From Prochlorococcus marinus XMU1402 (GTDB taxonomy: Bacteria; Cyanobacteriota; Cyanobacteriia; PCC-6307; Cyanobiaceae), in NCBI RefSeq assembly GCF_017696205.1, contig NZ_JAAORD010000001.1:868001-932000 (forward strand): a stretch of 64,000 nucleotides of DNA, written 5' to 3'. This document shows, in pieces, positions 19,043-25,719 of this stretch. A model generated the notes under the pieces. It ran no database searches and had not been told where the DNA came from. It was given only the letters and a program-made list of their open reading frames with translations. How positions within the stretch are numbered: the first letter of the stretch is position 1; the number at the start of each line of letters is the position of its first letter. The position numbers were made by a program, and so were the translations under genes.

Positions 19043-19665
19043 ATTTTATTTTTTGAAAGAATATTATTAATTTTTTTCGACCAGTTATATATCCATTTTT
19101 CATCCGACTTAGTAAAACATTTAGTGCTCCAGCCTCCTATTAATATAAAAGCCTTATTATTTATAGGTACAACTAAGATAGATGGAATATCAGCACAAAA
19201 ATTAAAAAATTCATCTCTTCCAGGATAAAATTTAGTGTTAGCCAAAGATATTAATTTCATATCTTTTATTGATCTCAGACAAGTTTCTCCAGGTTTAAAC
19301 TCATTACTTGAAGTAATTCCTCTTCTTAATATATTTGTGCCATCATTATGTATTAATATTGTTGCTGCTGCTGTAGAAGTTAATATCGCTTCAGAGCCCC
19401 AAGCAAGTTCATGAATAACTTCATCTGGCATGTTTCTATCGAAGAAAAACTTATTTTCTCCTTTTAAATCAGCTTTCTCACCAGCTAAAGGTTCGAATTG
19501 TTTAAATAAAAAACCTATCAAAATAATAATTAATGAACCTATTGCAGCTAATACTTGAGCTCTTTCAAGCTCAGGAGTAATTATTTCAATTGAAATGAAA
19601 TTTGCTATCTGAAAAATAAAGAGTATTGCACCGATTAATATTAATGATTTCCCATTGAATTCCAT
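19039..19665 (-). CDS. Complex C cofactor assembly (CCB2/CCB4-like) membrane protein
   Basis: A 208-residue protein with two N-terminal membrane segments (about residues 7-27 and 39-55). A soluble part follows with AWGSEAILTSTAAATIL, the RGI...PGETCLRSI region and IPSILVVPINNKAFILIGGW. This matches the cyanobacterial/plastid CCB2-CCB4 group, needed for attaching heme ci to cytochrome b6 of the b6f complex. It overlaps the 3' end of the lptC-like gene by four bases, in the opposite direction. Confidence 0.75.
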   Translation of the reverse strand: MEFNGKSLILIGAILFIFQIANFISIEIITPELERAQVLAAIGSLIIILIGFLFKQFEPLAGEKADLKGENKFFFDRNMPDEVIHELAWGSEAILTSTAAATILIHNDGTNILRRGITSSNEFKPGETCLRSIKDMKLISLANTKFYPGRDEFFNFCADIPSILVVPINNKAFILIGGWSTKCFTKSDEKWIYNWSKKINNILSKNKI

Positions 19666-19776
19666 ATATTAAATATGTTAATTCTATTTAAATTATGCAA
19701 ATATTATATTGTTTAGTACATTTAAAATGACTCAAACATATTGTTTTTAATATATAATTAACCAAAACCCCCCAAA

Positions 19777-20088
19777 ATGAACTTAAACATCAATAAATAT
19801 ATACTTTCGCTTGTTTTTGTTGGCTTAATTTTTATTCTTATTCCCTCGAATACATACGCAAAAGAAATTAATGGTATGAACAAATTTTTTGGTATTACTC
19901 AACAGAAGACAATTATAAATTACGAGAAAAGTCAACCTTCATCCATTGACAACCCTGTAGTGGATCCAAACTTTAACACTATGAGATCAAAAGATACTGA
20001 GAGTTCAACTGCTACATATATAGTTATTGGTCTGTTAATTGCTGCCACAATTATTCCCCTCGCAACATGGTGGTATTTCTCTAAATAA
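19777..20088 (+). CDS. Small secreted/membrane protein, unknown
   Basis: A 103-residue protein. Residues about 8-28 form a hydrophobic signal peptide with a likely cleavage after SNTYA. A polar middle follows (VVDPNFNTMRSKDTESS), then a single C-terminal membrane helix (YIVIGLLIAATIIPLATWWY). It is therefore likely anchored by its C-terminus facing the periplasm or lumen. No family recognised. A good ATG start is preceded by an AT-rich promoter-like region; cobU follows after 19 bases. Confidence 0.7.
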   Translation: MNLNINKYILSLVFVGLIFILIPSNTYAKEINGMNKFFGITQQKTIINYEKSQPSSIDNPVVDPNFNTMRSKDTESSTATYIVIGLLIAATIIPLATWWYFSK

Positions 20089-20107
20089 TAGAAATTTTAA
20101 ATATTCC

Positions 20108-20659
20108 GTGGATTTAATTATCAGAGATAATATATCTAACATTATTTTTATTACTGGAGGAACAAAGAGTGGCAAAAGTGAATTCGCAGAACACTTAGCA
20201 AAAAAAGTAAAACAAATATCATATATTGCCTTATCTGAAAAAAATATTGATGATAAAGAATGGCAAGAAAAAATTAATTCACATAGAAAAAGAAGGCCCA
20301 ATGATTGGAAATTAATAGAAACTACAGATCTATTAAATGTATTAAGTAAGGAAGATGGCCCATTATTAATAGATTCTATTGGCGGATTTGTTATGGAAAG
20401 TATTGGGAAAGAAAATAATGAATGGTCAACGAAGATGAATTTACTTATAAATCTTTTAATGAAAAGAAAAAGTATAACATTTATTGTTGGCGAACAAGTA
20501 GGTTGGAGTCTGGTCTCTGAATATAAAATTGGTAATACCTATATTGAAAGAATCGGCGAGCTTCAAAAGAGAATAACTAAAATATCAAAAGATAATTGGC
20601 TGACAATAAACGGTAGAGCAATCAAAATAGATGAAATAAGCATGGAAATACCTACTTAA
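20108..20659 (+). CDS. cobU: Adenosylcobinamide kinase/guanylyltransferase
   Basis: B12 nucleotide-loop assembly enzyme that phosphorylates adenosylcobinamide and adds GMP. Walker A is GGTKSGKS at residues 17-24, and the family's histidine block HRKRRPNDW follows at about 60. I chose GTG 20108 (183 residues): a longer frame is open from 20039, but it overlaps the preceding gene by about 50 bases and its extra N-terminus does not look like CobU. The downstream trmL starts two bases after the stop. With CobN it supports a complete corrinoid pathway. Confidence 0.88.
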   Translation: MDLIIRDNISNIIFITGGTKSGKSEFAEHLAKKVKQISYIALSEKNIDDKEWQEKINSHRKRRPNDWKLIETTDLLNVLSKEDGPLLIDSIGGFVMESIGKENNEWSTKMNLLINLLMKRKSITFIVGEQVGWSLVSEYKIGNTYIERIGELQKRITKISKDNWLTINGRAIKIDEISMEIPT

Positions 20660-20661
20660 AA

Positions 20662-21144
20662 TTGGAAGTCGCTCTTTTTGAACCTAGAATCCCTCAAAAT
20701 ACTGGTAATATTGCCAGGTCATGTGCTGCATTTAATATACCTTTAAATCTCATAGAGCCCTTAGGTTTTAAACTAGAAGATAAATATTTAAAAAGAGCAG
20801 GATTAGATTATTGGCCTCTAGTTACTGTTAATAAGTATGGGAATTTTGACAAATTCCTTGCATCGAAAGAAAAAAAAAGAATAATCTCTTTTAGTAAAAA
20901 AAATGGGATATATCTAAAGGATTTTAGATTTCATAAAGATGATATTTTACTTTTTGGGAGGGAAGATTCGGGATTACCAGATTGCATTATTGATAAAAGT
21001 GACATTTTAATATCAATATTTATGCCAAATTTACAAACTAGAAACAATGATCAAAAAGGTGTTAGGAGTCTAAATCTTTCCGTAGCATGCGGTATCGCTA
21101 TATATGAGGCCCATAAACAAATAAATTTTCAATATACTAATTAA
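20662..21144 (+). CDS. trmL: tRNA (cytidine/uridine-34 2'-O)-methyltransferase, SPOUT family
   Basis: A 160-residue SPOUT methyltransferase acting on the wobble base of tRNA-Leu isoacceptors in characterised members. Motifs: FEPRIPQNTGNIARSCAAF at residues 5-23, LLFGREDSGLP near 100 and RSLNLSVACGIAIYEA near 137, which build the knotted SAM site. TTG start at 20662, two bases after cobU. Complete length. Confidence 0.93.
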   Translation: MEVALFEPRIPQNTGNIARSCAAFNIPLNLIEPLGFKLEDKYLKRAGLDYWPLVTVNKYGNFDKFLASKEKKRIISFSKKNGIYLKDFRFHKDDILLFGREDSGLPDCIIDKSDILISIFMPNLQTRNNDQKGVRSLNLSVACGIAIYEAHKQINFQYTN

Positions 21145-21173
21145 GTACAACCAATGCCTTACAATATTCCCAT

Positions 21174-21247
<74 letters not shown>

Positions 21248-21313
21248 TTTTAATACTTTTGATTGAAGAATTTAGGTGAAATTTTTAATTGACTTAAACT
21301 AGTACAGAAAGTA

Positions 21314-21610
21314 ATGTTTAATCCACTCAGTACAGTCTTAGATAAAAAGAAATCTAAAGCAAAATATCCAGAAGCTAGAGTAATAGTTCTTGATGATAGT
21401 TTTAATACTTTTCAACATGTCGCGAACTGCCTTCTGACAATTATCCCAGGCATGAGTCGAAAAAAGGCGTGGGATCATACCATCAAAATTGACAAGACAG
21501 GATCGGCGGAAGTTTGGAGAGGTAATCTTGAACAGGCAGAGTTGTATCATGAGCAACTATTCAGAAAAGGATTAAAAAGGCTCCGATCGAGAAAACATAA
21601 AAATAATTAG
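21314..21610 (+). CDS. clpS: ATP-dependent Clp protease adaptor ClpS
   Basis: A 98-residue N-recognin adaptor that passes N-degron substrates to ClpC/ClpA. Core motifs: ARVIVLDDSFNTFQHV (residues about 21-36), LLTIIPGMSRKKAWDHT and NLEQAELYHEQLFRKGL. Cyanobacteria often have two ClpS types; the LDDSFNT form, in place of the usual NDD.NT, may indicate the second type with altered specificity. Last gene before the micro-gene cluster. Confidence 0.88.
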   Translation: MFNPLSTVLDKKKSKAKYPEARVIVLDDSFNTFQHVANCLLTIIPGMSRKKAWDHTIKIDKTGSAEVWRGNLEQAELYHEQLFRKGLKRLRSRKHKNN

Positions 21611-21702
21611 ATTGGCAGAAATTTTTTGGTTACAAATTTGAACCTTTCAAGGGTTAAAAGATTTTCAAAGAATTAGCAAAATAAAGATGAATTTTTGAAT
21701 AT

Positions 21703-21861
21703 ATGATTATTGACTCTTTAAGAATTAATAATGTTTTAGGAAAAGAACCACCCCTTATGTCAAACAAAGAAGAATTCAAAGTTGATACAGCTAGATATAA
21801 ATGGAACTAGTTAATCACTCAAGGTTGGAGGAGAGCAAAACCAGTTCGGAAAGAATCTTAA
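21703..21861 (+). pseudogene. Small ORF interrupted by an in-frame TAG
   Basis: ATG 21703 gives 35 codons ending at TAG 21808-21810 (internal Met at 21757). The same frame stays open and protein-like for 16 more codons (LITQGWRRAKPVRKES) to TAA 21861. The joined product would be about 52 residues with a basic C-terminus. Its final TAA overlaps the stop of the opposite small ORF in the 4-base TTAA, as in another convergent pair nearby. It could be a recent nonsense mutation; no family recognised. Confidence 0.4.
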
Positions 21862-21989
21862 TAACCAATATTATTACTAGGATTTGTTATGTAAATTATC
21901 AGATTTAAGACATAATTAGCGGGTAAATTTAGTGGCTTCAAAAGTAGCAAAGCCATTCCTTGAGTTACATTAATTCCTTTATCTTCCAT
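21858..21989 (-). CDS. Small hydrophobic peptide, 43 aa
   Basis: Minus-strand ORF from ATG 21989 to TAA 21858. It begins MEDKGINVTQGMALLLLK, continues with a hydrophobic stretch and ends NPSNNIGY. The amphipathic Leu-rich centre could be a membrane helix. An element resembling the AGTCTCATAT repeats lies just upstream of its start. No family recognised. Confidence 0.45.
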   Translation of the reverse strand: MEDKGINVTQGMALLLLKPLNLPANYVLNLIIYITNPSNNIGY

Positions 21990-21997
21990 AAAAAAGG

Positions 21998-22028
21998 ATA
22001 GTCTCATATTAATTATAAAAAGACTGTC
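21998..22028. repeat. Diverged AGTCTCATAT element with inverted AGACT
   Basis: ATAGTCTCATATT is followed after an A/T spacer by AGACTGTC, so the ends form an imperfect inverted repeat. The first 12 bases match the core of repeat copies A and C at 11.8 and 12.6 kb. It lies just outside the start of the small ORF at 21858-21989. Confidence 0.4.
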
Positions 22029-22220
22029 AAATAAAAACTATAAAAACTGAAAGAAGGTAATAAGAATTTATTGTTTAAAGATATTTAAGTTATATTAAAT
22101 TCATAAGTATATTTGAAAAAAAAAAAAAATAGATTTAGCGATACTTGTTATTTCCTCTTAAATCAAAAAAATCTATGAATTAATACTATAATTACTTTTT
22201 TAATTTATTATAGATAATTA

Positions 22221-22370
22221 ATGAAATATCTAATGGTAAGCAAAAGATCCAGAGCTTTATTATGTATTGGAATAGTTTCCATTAGTATTGGATTAATATC
22301 AAAAAAAGTAGTAAATTATCCAACAGGAGGGTGTACGAAAGGGATTCATGAATTAACTTTTAATATTTAA
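22221..22370 (+). CDS. Small membrane peptide, 49 aa
   Basis: ATG 22221 to TAA 22370. The basic start (MKYLMVSKRSRA) is followed by a hydrophobic helix (LLCIGIVSISIGLIS) and a short tail with two-glycine and Cys residues (YPTGGCTKG). It ends 24 bases before the convergent thioredoxin-like gene. Probably a single-pass inner or thylakoid membrane peptide; no family recognised. Confidence 0.5.
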   Translation: MKYLMVSKRSRALLCIGIVSISIGLISKKVVNYPTGGCTKGIHELTFNI

Positions 22371-22393
22371 TCAAATAACTTTTAACTTGTTTC

Positions 22394-22783
22394 TTAATAC
22401 TTAAATCCAGTCAACTTTGATAATTCTTTTAGTGAAAGTACACCTAAAATTAGTTTTCCATTTATTTCCCATGTAGGAAACCCTTGAATTTTTTTATCAA
22501 TGCATATTTGAGTTTTACTATTTATACCATCTCTTGCACATTCAACTACATTAAGTTCATTATAAGCTTGCTTACCAAATAGTTCACTTTGATTAAGGCA
22601 ATTAGGACACCAATATGCTGAATATTTAACTACACCATTTTTATTTAGGTATTTTGCTAACTCAATAGATTCCTCTGTACTTTCTGTAGTGACTATAAGT
22701 TCTCTTTGATTATACAAATGGGAACTAAATACAACATTTGGTAAAGTAAGAAAAGCTAGGAGTGGAATTAGTAAGCTTTTCAT
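22394..22783 (-). CDS. Exported stand-alone VKOR-type thioredoxin-like domain
   Basis: A 129-residue protein with a signal peptide (residues about 1-20, hydrophobic LLIPLLAFLTLP) and a thioredoxin-like domain. The redox pair is CPNC at residues 59-62 (YSAYWCPNC), followed by QSELFGKQA, NVVECARDG, CIDKKIQGFPTWEINGK and LSLKELSKLTG. This is the pattern of the thioredoxin domain normally fused to the C-terminus of cyanobacterial VKOR, which supports disulfide formation in the periplasm or lumen; here it stands alone. It starts inside the stop of the upstream 50-aa gene (ATGA overlap). Confidence 0.82.
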   Translation of the reverse strand: MKSLLIPLLAFLTLPNVVFSSHLYNQRELIVTTESTEESIELAKYLNKNGVVKYSAYWCPNCLNQSELFGKQAYNELNVVECARDGINSKTQICIDKKIQGFPTWEINGKLILGVLSLKELSKLTGFKY

Positions 22784-22932
22784 TTATTTAATACTTTTCC
22801 TCCATATTTTTTAACTATCTTATCAAGCAAAATTCGTATATCTTTATTTTTAAGTTTCTCCATTTGTTGAAGATTTTCAAGAAGATCAAAAATTTGATCC
22901 TGTGTGTCTTCATTTAATTCAGTTACTGCCAT
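22780..22932 (-). CDS. Small helical protein, 50 aa, coupled to the thioredoxin-like gene
   Basis: ATG 22932 to TGA 22780-22782. The product starts MAVTELNEDTQDQIFDLLE and is a charged, probably all-helical soluble protein ending in KKYGGKVLNK. Its TGA overlaps the ATG of the thioredoxin-like gene in ATGA, typical of translational coupling. No family recognised, but the coupling supports a real gene. Confidence 0.6.
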   Translation of the reverse strand: MAVTELNEDTQDQIFDLLENLQQMEKLKNKDIRILLDKIVKKYGGKVLNK

Positions 22933-23023
22933 TAAGATTTAGAGTTTTAATATTGCAATTTTAGATCAAAAGTAAATTTACATACTTTATTGTATTTATA
23001 TTTTTTTATTGCTATTTTTTTGA

Positions 23024-23064
23024 AGCGGGCTAAGGTTCATATCTCCACGAGGATTTAGTCCGCT
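23024..23064 (+). other. Strong intergenic hairpin
   Basis: AGCGGGCTAA pairs with TTAGTCCGCT over 10 positions (one G-T pair) around a 21-base loop. It is GC-rich against the AT-rich surroundings and is not followed by a clear T run, so it is not a simple terminator. It could be part of a small RNA or of the 5' region of the minus-strand pair beginning at 22932. Confidence 0.5.
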
Positions 23065-23189
23065 GAATTTTAAAGATTCAATTTATTTTACGATACCTCT
23101 TTAAGTAAGTTGATTAGCAATAGTTTCTCAAATATTTATTATTGCTTAATTTCTAAATATTATTAAAAAAATATGGTCTATACAATAGA

Positions 23190-23200
23190 AGTGTGACACT
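23190..23200. promoter_or_regulatory. Palindromic AGTGT-N-ACACT site at the 3' end of the RHH gene
   Basis: AGTGTGACACT is a perfect palindrome around a central G. It has the same sequence, apart from the centre, as the two sites upstream of the RHH regulator gene (23583 and 23605). It lies two bases outside the regulator's stop codon. Confidence 0.5.
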
Positions 23201-23202
23201 AT

Positions 23203-23568
23203 TTATTCTAAAATATTGTTATTTTGCTTCATGACTTTTTTAAAGTACTTAAACTCAATAAATTCATGCATCATTTTGATATCATCAGATAATATTTTTT
23301 TATTAACTGCATAGTCGTCACAATTACCTATAGATTTATTATTTTTTGATAATTTTTCTTTTCTAAAGAAAAGATTTGTAAATTCATTTTTTTCTTGACT
23401 ATTTGAGCTAAAAGATTCATTCAATACTCCTCGAGACCTCAAAGCCTCTTCGACCAATAAACCTGTGACTTTTGACTGACTAAATTCATTAGCTGCGCAC
23501 AATTTTTCTATAATTTCATGAATTTCTTCACTTGGTAAAAAACCAATTCTTTTCCTCGGAGAGGGCAT
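23203..23568 (-). CDS. Ribbon-helix-helix type putative regulator
   Basis: A 121-residue basic protein. Residues about 5-48 (RKRIGFLPSEEIHEIIEKL, then SQSKVTGLLVEEALRSRG) look like a CopG/Arc ribbon-helix-helix domain; the rest is polar, Lys/Asn-rich and less structured. Two AGTGT-N-ACACT palindromes lie 15-47 bases upstream of its ATG and one lies beyond its stop, suggesting autoregulation. No toxin partner of ordinary size is adjacent; the neighbouring 50-aa gene at 23646 is divergent. DNA binding is inferred from fold pattern and context. Confidence 0.65.
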   Translation of the reverse strand: MPSPRKRIGFLPSEEIHEIIEKLCAANEFSQSKVTGLLVEEALRSRGVLNESFSSNSQEKNEFTNLFFRKEKLSKNNKSIGNCDDYAVNKKILSDDIKMMHEFIEFKYFKKVMKQNNNILE

Positions 23569-23582
23569 AATATTAAAAAATT

Positions 23583-23615
23583 AGTGTCACACTTGCGCAT
23601 TACAAGTGTTGCACT
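23583..23615. promoter_or_regulatory. Paired palindromic operators between divergent genes
   Basis: AGTGTCACACT (23583-23593) and AGTGTTGCACT (23605-23615) are centred 22 bases apart, about two helical turns. They lie between the RHH gene and the divergent gene at 23646. The second sits between a possible -35 (TTGCGC, 23593) and -10 (TATATT, 23615) reading to the right, so binding would block that promoter. Confidence 0.55.
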
Positions 23616-23620
23616 ATATT
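23593..23620 (+). promoter_or_regulatory. Possible sigma-70 promoter for the 50-aa gene
   Basis: TTGCGC and TATATT are separated by 16 bases, 26 bases before the ATG at 23646. It overlaps the second palindromic operator. Confidence 0.4.
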
Positions 23621-23645
23621 TGATTTAAGTCAACTAATTTTTGCT

Positions 23646-23798
23646 ATGCATATTTTAATATTTCCTGCCGGATTTATTCTTTGGTACCTGGCTTATGAAG
23701 CAAAACCTATAATTAATGATGAAGTAACACTTCATTGGGAAGAGAAAAATACAAATAAAAGAAATAAACTTCTAAATATAATCAACGAAAGCTTTTAA
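23646..23798 (+). CDS. Small membrane peptide, 50 aa
   Basis: ATG 23646 to TAA 23798. A hydrophobic N-terminus (ILIFPAGFILWYLAYEA) is followed by a polar tail (VTLHWEEKNTNKRNKLLN). It is probably a single-pass membrane peptide with a charged cytoplasmic tail. It is divergent from the RHH gene with palindromic operators between them, and its stop overlaps that of the next minus-strand gene in TTAA. Confidence 0.55.
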   Translation: MHILIFPAGFILWYLAYEAKPIINDEVTLHWEEKNTNKRNKLLNIINESF

Positions 23799-23974
23799 AA
23801 CTCGCGGTCAATAGATTTTGACCATTCTTTGTGCTTATAATCTAGATCTGAGATTAGCTGTTTTTGATAAGTAAATTTGAGTTGATTTTCATTAAGAGAT
23901 TTTTTTGTGATAATCATCTCTTTAGAGAAAAAATTAGGAGTGCTAGAACTACTAATCTTTTTTTTGAAATCCAT
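23795..23974 (-). CDS. Small basic protein, 59 aa
   Basis: ATG 23974 to TAA 23795. The product begins MDFKKKISSSSTPNFFSKE and ends in DLDYKHKEWSKSIDREF, soluble and basic. Its stop codon overlaps the opposite gene's stop in a shared TTAA. No family recognised; protein-like composition supports it. Confidence 0.5.
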   Translation of the reverse strand: MDFKKKISSSSTPNFFSKEMIITKKSLNENQLKFTYQKQLISDLDYKHKEWSKSIDREF

Positions 23975-24142
23975 ATAAATTATTCATCTATATTTTTTAT
24001 ATGACTCAAATGGTTATAGTCTTATATTTTTTATATTTATTTTATATTTCCTTAATATATATTTTTAGCATGTTTGTAAAACTATATTAATTAATTTATT
24101 TAAAAAAAAAAGGTTATATTTAAACAACATATATACCCTATT

Positions 24143-24313
24143 ATGAATCTTAAGGAGAGAGGCATTACAGTTGGAGATTTAATAATCATATTAATGATCA
24201 TCATTACTTCTACAATATTAATTAAATCAATTAGCAAGGATAATAAAACACTTAATTATAGTAATCAAGAGAAAGTTTCATACAAGAAAACTTATTATCA
24301 AAAATTTATTTGA
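24143..24313 (+). CDS. Small single-pass membrane protein, 56 aa
   Basis: ATG 24143 to TGA 24313. Starts MNLKERGITVGDLIIILMI with one hydrophobic helix (about residues 9-29) and a Lys/Tyr/Asn-rich tail. The N-terminus resembles type IV pilin-like or small membrane peptides common in marine picocyanobacteria, but lacks a clear processing site. Function unknown. Confidence 0.6.
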   Translation: MNLKERGITVGDLIIILMIIITSTILIKSISKDNKTLNYSNQEKVSYKKTYYQKFI

Positions 24314-24427
24314 AAACTTATTTTAATTATTTTTTTATAGAAACTGTTAATTAATTCATGTAACTATTATTTATCTATACTTTAAATTTAAAGAATTCAT
24401 AATTTTCTGATAAAGCGATTACATATT

Positions 24428-24604
24428 TTAAATATCTTGATGAAATGATTTTGAATTTTCCCATTTTAAATTATCTTTTAAATCATTGATATCATTTGAT
24501 ATTGAAACTAAATTAACCATTTGAAGAATTTGAGTTTTATTAAGCCTATTCATAGCAATAAGTTTATTAAGCATTTCCAAAACAGATTTATCATTAATAT
24601 TCAT
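24428..24604 (-). CDS. Small helical protein, 58 aa
   Basis: ATG 24604 to TAA 24428. It begins MNINDKSVLEMLNKLIAMN and continues with a repeating hydrophobic pattern (LNKTQILQMVNLVSISNDI) and an acidic/basic tail. It is probably a helical soluble protein. No family recognised. Confidence 0.5.
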   Translation of the reverse strand: MNINDKSVLEMLNKLIAMNRLNKTQILQMVNLVSISNDINDLKDNLKWENSKSFHQDI

Positions 24605-24796
24605 TGTTTGTATAAAAATATGATACTTAAATTCAAATACTTTATCTTAAAGTTTTAAAAATTACTCTTAAAATTTTATAATATATTAAATGCTAAATAA
24701 AAAACATTTATAAAAATAATTAAATAGAAAAATCTCGCTGCCGAAAAAATCTAAAGCTCACTTTCTTATAAATTCGTTTATTGTAAAAGAAAAAAA

Positions 24797-24967
24797 ATGA
24801 AAAAAAACCATAGGAATGAATATCTTAATAGAGATGAAGTTAATGAAATGATTGAATCAGCTATTAGAAGACACAATAGAAGATCCACAATAATATCAAG
24901 TGTACTTGGCTGGATTTTAATAGGGGGTTATTCGTTTGGACTTTTTCAAGCAGTACAAAACGTATAA
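24797..24967 (+). CDS. Small membrane-anchored protein, 56 aa
   Basis: ATG 24797 to TAA 24967. The polar, basic N-terminal half (NRDEVNEMIESAIRRHNRR) is followed by a C-terminal hydrophobic helix (TIISSVLGWILIGGYSFGLF). Likely a tail-anchored membrane protein. A good purine-rich stretch precedes the start. No family recognised. Confidence 0.55.
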   Translation: MKKNHRNEYLNRDEVNEMIESAIRRHNRRSTIISSVLGWILIGGYSFGLFQAVQNV

Positions 24968-25029
24968 TAAATTTTTTCTTTAAACAGAACTTGCTAGATG
25001 GTAAATTAATGTAAGTATAGTTATTTATT

Positions 25030-25251
25030 ATGAGGGAATATATTGAGGCAAATCTAACAGTAATAAGAAAATATTTTAAAAAACGAAAAAAATTTACTTC
25101 AAAATTGAATCATGCTTCAATAATGGAAGAATTTAAAGAATGGAGCAAAGATCCAATACCTGAAACAGAGTCAATATGGACTTTACCCGACTTAACGAGA
25201 AATGAAAGACTAAATAATTTTTGTCGCTCAATTAAAAAGGAAATAAAATAA
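25030..25251 (+). CDS. Small basic soluble protein, 73 aa
   Basis: ATG 25030, 73 residues, Lys-rich N-terminal half (RKYFKKRKKFTSKLNHAS) and a Trp-containing middle (EFKEWSKDP, ESIWTLPDL). No membrane helix. It meets the convergent gene ending at 25258 with a 6-base gap. Function unknown. Confidence 0.6.
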   Translation: MREYIEANLTVIRKYFKKRKKFTSKLNHASIMEEFKEWSKDPIPETESIWTLPDLTRNERLNNFCRSIKKEIK

Positions 25252-25257
25252 ATTTTT

Positions 25258-25416
25258 TTAACTACCTAGTTGTATATGATTTGCCTTTAAGTAAAAATAA
25301 CCGGCAAAACCAACTATATTCAATACTATTACGAAAATCCAAGCTCCAATTGGTTGATTAGAATCAAATTTTTTTATTTTAACTTTATCCTTAAGTCTTT
25401 CTATATATTTAGCCAT
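25258..25416 (-). CDS. Small membrane protein, 52 aa
   Basis: ATG 25416 to TAA 25258. A basic amphipathic N-terminus (MAKYIERLKDKVKIKKFD) leads into one membrane helix (PIGAWIFVIVLNIVGFAGYFY). The arrangement suggests a peripheral or single-pass thylakoid or inner-membrane peptide with its basic end in the cytoplasm. No family recognised. Confidence 0.6.
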   Translation of the reverse strand: MAKYIERLKDKVKIKKFDSNQPIGAWIFVIVLNIVGFAGYFYLKANHIQLGS

Positions 25417-25494
25417 AATTAAAAATATTGATAAGAATTTTACTAATTATAGAGAGTTGAATTTAAAGGAATCTTAAATAAAATTGAATTTCAT

Positions 25495-25620
25495 TTAATT
25501 CGATTTATTATTGTCAAGCCTGTTAATGGGATATTTAATTAACTCCTTTTTGAGATTTTTTAAAAGTTTATTATGATTCAAAATTGTAAATTTCTTAGTA
25601 AAGGAATAATGCCATTTCAT
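25495..25620 (-). CDS. Possible small basic peptide, 41 aa
   Basis: ATG 25620 to TAA 25495. Very Lys/Asn-rich (NLKKELIKYPINRLDNNKS near the end). It could be a real micro-protein or chance coding in AT-rich DNA. It lies in the gap before the peroxiredoxin promoter. Confidence 0.3.
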   Translation of the reverse strand: MKWHYSFTKKFTILNHNKLLKNLKKELIKYPINRLDNNKSN

Positions 25621-25636
25621 TGAATTAAAAAAAAAC

Positions 25637-25690
25637 TTGCTAATTCATTATTAATAAAATTATAATACTTATTACGGTCTTTCAGACCAT
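25637..25690 (+). promoter_or_regulatory. Promoter and 5' hairpin of the peroxiredoxin gene
   Basis: TTGCTA (25637) and TATAAT (25661) are spaced by 18 bases, giving a likely start near 25673. A short hairpin GGTCT-TTC-AGACC (25676-25688) then sits at the very 5' end of the message, which could protect it from decay. Confidence 0.5.
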
Positions 25691-25719
25691 AAATAATTTA
25701 AATAAGGACAAATTTTTTC

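Noticed and set aside
20039-20107. Upstream extension of cobU
   Set aside because: Overlaps the coding end of the preceding membrane protein and does not match CobU; GTG 20108 is preferred.
21611-25719. Prophage or integrative element
   Set aside because: A tRNA is nearby, but no integrase, transposase, phage gene or duplicated tRNA end was seen.
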